64,000 bases of DNA from Hemileia vastatrix (Eukaryota; Basidiomycota; Pucciniomycetes; Pucciniales; Zaghouaniaceae): assembly GCA_030280995.1 (NCBI GenBank), contig JASXTE010000014.1, positions 4,208,656 through 4,272,655 on the forward strand, given 5' to 3'. The position numbers were made by a program, and so were the translations under genes. Each line of letters begins with the position of its first letter. Positions within the stretch are counted from its first letter, which is position 1. Shown piece after piece: positions 55,963 through 64,000 of this stretch. Below the pieces are notes generated by a model. The model searched no databases and had not been told where the DNA came from. It saw only the letters and a program-made list of their open reading frames with translations.

Positions 55963-57546
55963 TGGATATGGATGTGGAATACGAGACTCCAAATCCAGAA
56001 GCTAAGGATGGTAACAGTAACCCCCACGCTGGTCCTTCTACATCTACATCTAACAACCAAAGGCAGAAAAATACTCCGCATCAAAATCGAGAGGAACAGA
56101 CGAATCAAAATGGGGCTTCTAAGAATGCTGAATTTGTTGCCGGGTTACTGAATGATTTCCTGCCCAAGAATACTGAACAAAATCCAGATGAACCTGAATT
56201 TTCTAGTTGAGTACTTGAAATTATTTTGATAAATGCAAATGTACTTTTAATGACTGATTTAATTTTTTTCCCTGTTTTGCAGGCACTTTTGATCCAAAGC
56301 TACGAAATAATTTTAAGGAGCAAAAAAGGAAAGCGGCTGAGAGAAGAACAGCAGAGGGTTGTCAAGAAAAAGTCATAAAATCCATCTCGAAAGCAAGAAA
56401 TGCACCCAGAAGTTCTGAAACAATCAGCCGAAATATTCATCACTTCTTAAGAGTGTGCCTGGGTGGCCCGACACAACTGAATCACTATCCAGAAAGCCCA
56501 ACTGAAGAGGAGGTTAAAAATTGGCTTAATTGGACTCAGAACAAAAAGAATCTACTTCGACAGGCAATTGAAAAGGTTTTCTCAATTCATCAGCCAAAAA
56601 CTGCTGCTGATAAAGACTATTTAGCTAGAACTGCAGCTGCTCACATTGGAGCGAAAATTGGTTTGCCTGCTTTTCAGCCTACGAGTGATTTATTGAACAT
56701 TCCTGGTGGTACTCCTGTCCCGATGACATTGAAGAAAAATCTTGAGCGGGCTTTACAAGAAAAAGGATTCCCGAGACTTACTTTTGAATGGTCATGCAAA
56801 TCATTTTCAGGATCAGTCTGGAATCAAGTAGTATCGGCAATTTTGGCAGAATTTGCACTGACTTGGCTTAAGACGGTGAATTGGGTGGACGCAGAGAAAT
56901 TCAAATTTATTTCCATTGTCATTGAACAGTGGGTTTTAAATAAAGGTAAAGAGTTGAGGAAGTATAAAGGAAGAAAAGATACTTCTCTTGCGGATATCAA
57001 GAAGATAAACCATTCCAAGGCACAAGTGCAAAGACACCGAAAAAAAGTGAGAATTTCCCCTAATCTTTCAAAATAAAAGCTACTTACAAGATATGATTTT
57101 ATTTAACATTTTAGATAGCTGAAACACGTTGGACTATATCGGGTAAATACTGCCATGGAAATGAAGATTTTATCGCCCTCTTTTTGACAACTGAATGCAC
57201 ATCAGATATCGAGGAAGAAAAAGAGTCTACAAAGCGGCCCATACGTGTAATACCTGCATGGAGAAGCCAACGACTCACTGAGTGTATCCATTTACTTGAT
57301 AAAGTAGCATTTTCTTTAGCAACAAATCAAAGGGCTCTTCTCCAGTATAAAAAGACATATGAGCGCTCTTCTGAGAGAAAATCTTCAAAAAATGGTATAA
57401 TTGGTGTTCCCCGAAATTTACCAAAAAATTTTTACTCAAGTGATTTTTTAAATAGTCTAAATAAGATTGAAAGTGATATTCTTGCAGCTAAAAATGAAGT
57501 TGATTTAGAAAAGATTTATTCAAGCTTGAATAATTTATGTATATAG
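55963..57546 (+). CDS. Unknown Tnp2-neighbour protein, about 450 aa
   Basis: The start is uncertain; the first ATG in the open frame is 55963 (MDMDVEYETPN), with the frame open upstream to 55902. The exons are about 55963-56205, 56283-57046 and 57115-57546. The introns are 77 bp (GTTGAG...TTTGCAG) and 68 bp (GTGAGA...TTTTAG), and both keep the frame. The N-terminus is polar and Asn/Gln/Ser-rich. The middle has KNNFKEQKRKAAERR-like basic helix and LRVCLGGPT. A helical core contains RTAAAHIGAKIGLPAF, LTFEWSCKSFSGSVWNQ and IAETRWTISGKYC, ending IYSSLNNLCI. It has no membrane segment or signal peptide. I do not recognise the fold. It is codirectional with Tnp2, 0.5 kb downstream, so it could be a DNA-binding partner such as TNPA is for En/Spm (inference). 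Confidence 0.7.
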
Positions 57547-58847
57547 TTATACTTATAAGAAGCTCTTTCATATATCATATAAGAAATATATTGTTTACTG
57601 TAGATATTACATAGTTGTTCTTACAGGGGATTAATGCGAAAATTGTATTTACTAGCCGACCAGCTTTTTTCCTAATCTAATTATAAATAGTAAGAAAAAA
57701 AGTGTTTTACTTGTAAATATATCTTTAAATGTAAATGAGCCAAAAGTGCAGTGAAATGTTTTAAGTTTTAATCATCGGATTCTTATGATAGAACAATTAA
57801 GTGTGTGTAGGTTTGATTGAGACATACAGGTGCGTACCTGTGATATGTGCCGTGTTGGCACAAATGCATTGGATAATCAAAGTGATCAAAGATATGCAAT
57901 AGTGGAATAAAAAAGTCTAAGGATAATTTTACATTTAAGTACATGAATACTAGACAACCCAAGGTAGGTCAACCGGCATTAAGAAGTGAAAATTTGAAAG
58001 TGTATTCTTTCACTAAAAGCTAAGTTTCATTCCAATTTGAATCAATATGTTTAACGAATGTTCAATGTAATCTTGAATAACTGTTTTGATTTGGATTGAA
58101 TATTTATATTAGCCATTGTATAATTTTTAAGGTGATTATGATGTGGCAAATTTTTTTTCCTAACAAAATTTTGAAGTATATCACTTAAAAAATGTTTAAG
58201 TTTCTTGTAAACTTGTGCCAAACTCATGCTGAACTCTGGTTGAACACCGGTGGGATCTTGTTGTGGGGCGAAGTTCGGTACATATTCAAACTTAGTCTGG
58301 TGAATTTTCCATAATTGTTTTTTTAATAGTTCAAGTGTATGGTGCATATGCCTAAGGCCATTTTAGTGATGTTCAATTCATTTTAAACGTTCTGCTTGAG
58401 GAATGTTAGAAAGTTTAATGTATGGAAAATCCTTTAATTTGAATTTTGCTCAACCAGCTGAAGTATAGTTATTAAAGGACTTAGTGCATAGCTGGATAAT
58501 TATTTACAATGCATGTTTAGTTTGAAATTTATTTCGCCTGTCTTTCCTTGAAAGGTATTCCCTAACAACCAAACAATGGGGGTTGCATATGCAATCACAA
58601 TTTTCAAATTGCACAATAGTTTGCTCAAGGAAAAACATTACCGTAACTTAAGAATGAAGGCTTCAATAATTATATAAGGGAGTCTGATTTCAAAGTTTTT
58701 TCACATCATCCCACATTACTCTAAATAAAACGAAACATTATCGATTTCAAATATTTTCTCCATTTGCTAGATTAGTTAAATTTAAATAATTCATCTATTA
58801 ATAAAGATTATTGTCCTCTTCATTCTAATTTTTTTTAATCTTATAGC
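57547..58847. other. Intergenic, AT-rich, no gene
   Basis: No supported frame. Small local features are the inverted word ACAGGTGCGTACCTGT near 57826-57841 and a T-rich stretch before the next start codon. Confidence 0.5.
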
Positions 58848-61229
58848 ATGTCAGACTCAAGTTCCGAGCTATCATCAGTCCCGTCTTCAGGTTGTAAGAA
58901 AAATGCAACACCATCACCCAGTTAGTAATAAGTCAGTGATAAAAAACTATTTATGTGAAAGCTTACTTTTCATTTTGTATGTAGATGCTCAAGCAATAAA
59001 AGAAAATTTCAATGAGACTGCCACTTTCGAAAAATTTTCACTCCAATCAAGCAATCCATTACAATCAACATCTAGGGAGCCAGCACTTCAGTCAGAAATT
59101 ATTGAGATTACGGCTGAAGAATACTATGAAAAACTCAATATGATGGAGGAACGAGCAGCATCTTTTGTTCGGGAGTTGGAAGAAATGAGAGTTCACAAGG
59201 CATATGTGGACTCAGCATCATCGTTTCTTAACTTTGTTAAACATCAAAAAAAATGTGAGTAATTTCATACTTTAATTGTTATTGAATCTAAAACATTATT
59301 ATTTATAATTATTAGCATATCTGGATACTAAGAAAGTTCCCGAAGATTCTCATATTAAGGTCAAGGAGGCACAAGAGTCAGAATCGGGTAGTGCTTCAAG
59401 AAATGTAAACAAGAGGTTGGATCATACTCATCGGACAAAAAGAGCACGTACCTCATTAAGCTCCTCATTGGTTCCAGAATATTCTTCATCTCCTACTCCT
59501 GATGGAGAAGAAGAATCTGAAAGACAAGAAGACCCAATGTTATCAAGTAATTCGTAAGTATAATTTTAATCATACAACTTTCATGAGATATACTGATATC
59601 CCTTCTCATAAACTATTGTCGTGCAATTTAACTTTAGGAAAAACGATCAAGGTGAATCTGCAGCAGGTAAAAGATGAATATAATATCATAGCTGATAATT
59701 TAAAATTTATTTTGTGAAACTGACACATTTCTTTTTATAATATTTACAGACATAGATGCAGAAAATTCACAAAAGAAAAAAGAAACACCAATCATTGCCA
59801 GTGACGATCACAACAGAGAGATATCATCTGCGGCTGAAGAAACAACTGCAAGGGATGATGCGGTACCACATTCTCAAACGGAACCGTTAAGTATGTGTAT
59901 TTAATATTTTTATTCAAAAAAAAATGTGGCTAAATGTTTAACATTTCTGTAGTATCTTCTGCATCAAAAGAGCCGTCCTTGTTGAAAGATATGGATTTAA
60001 AATCAGATATCAAAGAACTTTATTATTTTTTTGAAGGAAAAATCAGCTGGCAAAAGGTGAACAAGGCATGGAATGCAATCACATTCTTTCTGAATTTTCG
60101 AGGAACGGAGAAGATTTTAACACCGTCGTTTGATGCGTTCTCGTTTCATTTCACCCAAGGCACTCATGCAGAATGGGTTAAAGTCATCAATGAATTGGGT
60201 AATTTCTTCACTATTGAAAATATAATTTTTGTATTTATTAACTTTATGACTCTTATTGTAGGCCCTCAATTTTTGGATTTAAATGAATCTACGCAACCAT
60301 GGTACTCGACCGATCAAATTGACTTTTCAAAACTTGCCGAGTTCAATGCAAAATCATTGAATGAAACTTATGGGGACTTGTGCAAAAAGAAGACATCAAA
60401 TCCAGAAACCCACCTGTTTCGTTTGCTTAGTCGATGTCAATTTGTCAGCCCACATTCTCAACAGTACTGGTTGACACTGATTGCCTCGTCTCTAGAGTTA
60501 ATGGCAAACGAAACACATCAGGCACCTCCACCCGAAATGATTGAGAATGATGATCCGGTAACACGAAGTCTTCTATTAATCGATCATATTGACAAAATTA
60601 TGAACAAGACTCCACCAATTTCGAGTTCAGCAAGTGAGATGAAGAAGTACAAATCCATGACCAACTCAATGACGCCGCTTTTACAATTTCAAAATGTCAT
60701 ATCCAACTGTTTGAATTCATACTTGTCATTGTATGCAAGATCACAGGCGAAACCGAAAACAGCTTCAGAAAAGCGGAAAAGAAAAGAAAAAGACGGTGGA
60801 CAATTGATTCAGTCTGGATCCAACAATGCAGAAGAAAGGTCACTGATTCAGATTGAACAAAGCACAGCAAATCATAACTTTCAACCTTTTATTATGTATT
60901 TGATAGATGGGGTAAGGGGTTTATTTATATGTTCGCATGATTATAGATTTGCAAGTATCAGTGATTGTTTAGCATTTATAAGTCAGGTTGATTGTATTCG
61001 CAAAAAAAGTAATTGCACATTTAATTCAGAAGAACGTATATGGAAGAATCTCAATAGCTACATCATAGGTCTTTTTTACAAAATTATCAAAAATCCAGCA
61101 AACACGAAAGACTTCTGTATGCCATCACACTTGGAAATAGCTCGTGCAATAACTGCTGATTTTTTGGATCATTGGAAAATAGTCCAACCTGATACATATT
61201 TTTTTCAAACTCCAAGTATTAAAGAGTAA
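58848..61229 (+). CDS. Unknown Tnp2-neighbour protein, about 650 aa, seven exons
   Basis: The start is ATG 58848 (MSDSSSELSSVPSSG). The exons by GT...AG and frame are 58848-58920, 58985-59254, 59316-59553, 59638-59666, 59750-59890, 59953-60198 and 60262-61229. The introns are 61-84 bp. The 29-bp exon 4 is needed to keep the frame. The intron at 60199-60261 is 63 bp and could also be read through. The N-terminal half is Ser/Glu-rich with a coiled coil (EYYEKLNMMEERAASFVRELEEM) and a basic patch (RTKRARTS). The C-terminal half is a large globular region (WQKVNKAWNAITFFLNFRG, FDAFSFHFTQGTHAEWVKV, LFRLLSRCQFVSPHSQQYW) interrupted by a KRKRKEKDGG linker. No known catalytic motif is seen. No stop codon breaks the model. 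Confidence 0.72.
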
Positions 61230-61859
61230 ATATTGATTATATTTATATAAATAGATGCTATACTTGATATAATATTGATGTAAATAGCTACAATAATATG
61301 AATATTTCAAAATAATAATAAAAAAATTAAAAATTAAAAAAATTTGGAAATAAGAAATATGCAAGAATTGTGTAAAATGTGCAATAATTATAATACATGG
61401 ATTAAAAATAAATGTGAATAATAATAAATATGAGGTATGCAAATGAAGTGTGGAAAGATGGAAAAATAAGAATTATAAACAACTTTAAAAAATAAGATGA
61501 CAGTTATAAATGTATTTAATGAGTATAAAGTGTTAGAAAAGAAGAATAGGTAATTGAAAAAACATCAACAATTAAATATGAAGTACAGAATCATAAAAAA
61601 TGTAAAAACTCATAAGTCGAATGATTAAATGATATATTCATTCATAGAAAGAAAGCAGCAGTGTTATTCCTGATAATAATAGAAGTATACAAAGGCAAGG
61701 AATAATGAATATAATATACTCATCAAAAATATAATTAGATGAAGAAAAGAGAAAGAATAATGTGAACACATTCAAATTAAAAAATGTGTACTCTAACCTA
61801 TAATGGTAGTTAAGGGTAATCCAAATTGATATTCCAAAACAGATTGAAATAGAAGCAAA
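61230..61859. other. AT-rich spacer without gene
   Basis: Very AT-rich, with A-run and 'ataata' content. Nothing recognisable before the palindrome array begins at about 61860. Confidence 0.5.
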
Positions 61860-63940
61860 AAAACACAAGTGTACCCTGATCTTCGTGCGAAGACCAGGGT
61901 ACACTTCTCAAAATCTCTGATACAAATTTTATCAAGGCCAATATACAATGGTGGACTCTGATGTTCGGCCGAAGATGAAGGTCCACCTCTTCAAATATCA
62001 CTGAACACATGGTTGCAGGCAAAAATACCATGGTGTACCCTGATCTTCGGCCGAAGATCAGGGTTCAAGTCTTCAAATTTCAAGAAATATTTGAATAGGA
62101 GAAAAAACATATGTACCCTGATCTTTGTGTGCAAATCAGGGTACACATCTTCAATTTTCACACACAATGTGTAGGAAGGCAAAAATACAATGGATGCCTC
62201 TGATGAAGGTGTTAGAATAAGGGTCATTTATTTTCAAATTCATGAACAATTTGAATACAGGGAAAAATGAAAGGTGAACCCTGATCTTCGCGCGAAGGTC
62301 AGGGTACACATCATCAATTTTCATGTAGTTTTTGAGTAACGGCAAAAAAACACATGTGTACCCTGACCTTCGTGCGAAGATCAGGGTTCACTTGTCTAAA
62401 TCTCACATACAATTTAGTCCAGGTAAAAAATACAAAGGTGGACTCTGATCTTTGCCTGAAGATCAGGGTACACATCATTAATTTTCATGTACTTTTTGAA
62501 TAACAGCAAAGAAACACAAGTGTATCCCTGATCTTCGCGCGAAGATCAGTGTACACTTCTCAAAATCTATGATACAATTTTGATCAAGGCCAATATACAA
62601 TGGTGGACTCTGATCTTCTGCTTGTGAAGAAGGTCTACCTCTCTGAACACATAGTTGCAGGCAAAAATACCATAGTGGACCCTGATCTTCAGGGAAAAAT
62701 CCGTGTACACCTCTAAATTTTTTTTCATATAATTTAAAATAATGCAAAAATACAATGAAGGAATCTGATGTTCCCCTGCAGGTAAGATTTTCCTTGAAAG
62801 ATTATTAAGTGAAGTTAAAATATACTTTCGAAAACCACATGTAAATCTTGACCTGTGCAGATTAATCATGGTTGGTTTGTTATAATTTATACATGAACAA
62901 AATTACTTCAAATTCTAACAATCAAAGACTATATATCATATTATTTTATATTAACTAAAATAACAGTGTTCATCTTTGAATTTGGAATAGTTGACCTTTA
63001 TTGTTTGCTTTAGATGGATGCCCACCTGTGATTTTTACTCCTACTCATATGTTGTTGAAATTTGAAGAGGTGTACCCTGATCTTCGCGCGAAGATCAGGG
63101 ATACACTTGTGTTTCTTTGCTGTTATCAAAAAGTACATGAAAATTAATGATGTGTACCCTGATCTTCAGGCAAAGATCAGAGTCCACCTTTGTATTTTTT
63201 ACCTGGACTAAATTGTATGTGAGATTTAGACAAGTGAACCCTGATCTTCGCACGAAGGTCAGGGTACACATGTGTTTTTTTGCCGTTATTCAAAAACTAC
63301 ATGAATATTGATGATGTGTACCCTGATCTTCGCGCGAAGATCAGGGTCCACCTTTCGTTTTTCCCTGTATTCAAATTGTTCATGAATTTGAAAATAAATG
63401 ACCCTTGTTCTAACACCTTCATCAGAGGAATCCATTGTATTTTTGCCTTTCTACACATTGTGTGTGAAAATTGAAGATGTGTACCCTGATTTGCACACAA
63501 AGATCAGGGTACATATGTTTTTTCTCCTATTCAAATATTTCTTGAAATTTGAAGACGTGAACCCTGATCTTCGGCCGAAGATCAGGGTACACCATGGTAT
63601 TTTTGCCTGCAACCATGTGTTCAGTGATATTTGAAGTGGTGGACCTTCATCTTCGGCCGAACATCAGAGTCCACCATTGTATATTGGCCTTGATAAAAAG
63701 TGTATCAGAGATTTTGAGAAGTGTACCCTCATCTTTGCACGAAGATCAGGGTACACATGAGTGGGTTTACCACTATATTGTTTGCTTTTAACACATTGTT
63801 ATTAAAAATTGAAAAGGTGCACCTTGATCTTAAAGCAAAGATCAGCGTAAACATGTGTATTTTTGCTTCAATTCAAAATGTTTATGAAATTTGTAGAAGT
63901 GTGCCTTGACCAGCAGCCGTTAATCAGTGTCTGTCCTGTT
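61860..63940. repeat. Inverted double array of ~82-bp palindromic units
   Basis: Palindromes with a GTGTACCCTGATCTTCG arm start near 61869, 61950, 62033, 62111, 62190 (decayed), 62273, 62354, 62437, 62519, 62602, 62672 and 62756 (decayed). After a spacer they resume near 63069, 63150, 63235, 63315, 63400 (decayed), 63478, 63557, 63639, 63720, 63815 and 63900 (decayed). The step is 78-96 bp, usually 80-84. Spacer sequences in the left arm (61830-62560) are the reverse complement, in order, of those in the right arm (63065-63790), so the array is a large inverted repeat with about 0.5 kb between. The copies at 62519 and 63069 have TTCGCGCGAA cores, and the one at 62033 has TTCGGCCGAA. Short frames in it are repeat-encoded, not genes. 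Confidence 0.92.
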
Positions 63941-64000
63941 ATTTTTACCTGCTGAAATGGTCCTATCCTTTAATCACATCATTAATAATATTTTCTTAAT

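Noticed and set aside
60199..60261. Reading the 63-bp segment as coding because it has no stop
   Set aside because: It starts GTAATT, ends TTGTAG, is AT-rich and hydrophobic, and has the size of the neighbouring introns; splicing gives a smoother protein. It remains possible that it is sometimes retained.
61638..63909. Open frames with repeated 'KIRVH' peptides on both strands of the right-hand array
   Set aside because: They arise from the ~82-bp palindromic units, appear symmetrically on both strands of the inverted array and contain no independent coding signal.
45811..63940. A Starship-type or Helitron cargo element
   Set aside because: No tyrosine recombinase (DUF3435-like) or Rep/helicase (Helitron) gene is visible; the transposase present is Tnp2 and the terminus is CACTA-type.

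Overview
The window looks like transposon-dominated, AT-rich DNA from a basidiomycete, most plausibly a rust fungus (Pucciniales). The grounds are Ty3/Gypsy polyproteins of the rust type, a Tnp2-type CACTA transposase, a HARBI1-like element and introns of about 46-77 bp with GT...AG ends. The species cannot be fixed from sequence alone. I found no ordinary housekeeping gene and no tRNA or rRNA.

Layout. (1) 1-5937: a ~608-bp satellite, each unit carrying a 46-bp palindrome; the array runs off the left edge. (2) 7187-35198: a nest of LTR retrotransposons. A 5'-truncated Gypsy element C (+ strand, 7187 to its 3' LTR) has its LTR split by element A (- strand, 11001-31703). A is in turn split by chromodomain Gypsy element B (- strand, 19881-27396), which has an exact GCTGA target duplication. 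C lies beside a decayed gag (D), and a C-type LTR sits at 34111-35198. (3) 35199-45630: fragments, a 1.86-kb and a 0.2-kb member of a CACTA-type family with 3-bp target duplications, and a Harbinger element (41503-44370) with an apparently intact two-exon transposase. (4) 45811-61229: a CACTA-type left terminus followed by five multi-exon genes: an SNF2 ATPase, an unknown gene, a Tnp2 transposase and two large unknown proteins. (5) 61860-63940: a head-to-head array of ~82-bp units, each centred on a ~36-bp palindrome.

The most interesting signals are as follows. First, elements B and C (and a decayed third copy at 37.1-37.7 kb) carry a small antisense gene just inside the 3' LTR. It encodes an identically spaced six-cysteine cluster, C-x2-C-x6-C-x12-C-x2-C-x6-C, that resembles a Zn2Cys6 binuclear cluster with its two halves exchanged. 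Second, long palindromes with a TTCGGCCGAA or TTCGCGCGAA core recur in otherwise different repeat families, and the DNA transposon termini carry hairpin palindromes of their own. Third, the SNF2-Tnp2 cluster could be one large multi-gene mobile element bounded by such palindromes. Fourth, the 3' regions of A and C share hairpins, one with a compensatory base-pair change, and a short motif found both in the polyprotein coding sequence and as non-coding tandem arrays.

All gene models are read by eye. Splice sites are inferred from GT...AG signals and frame continuity only.
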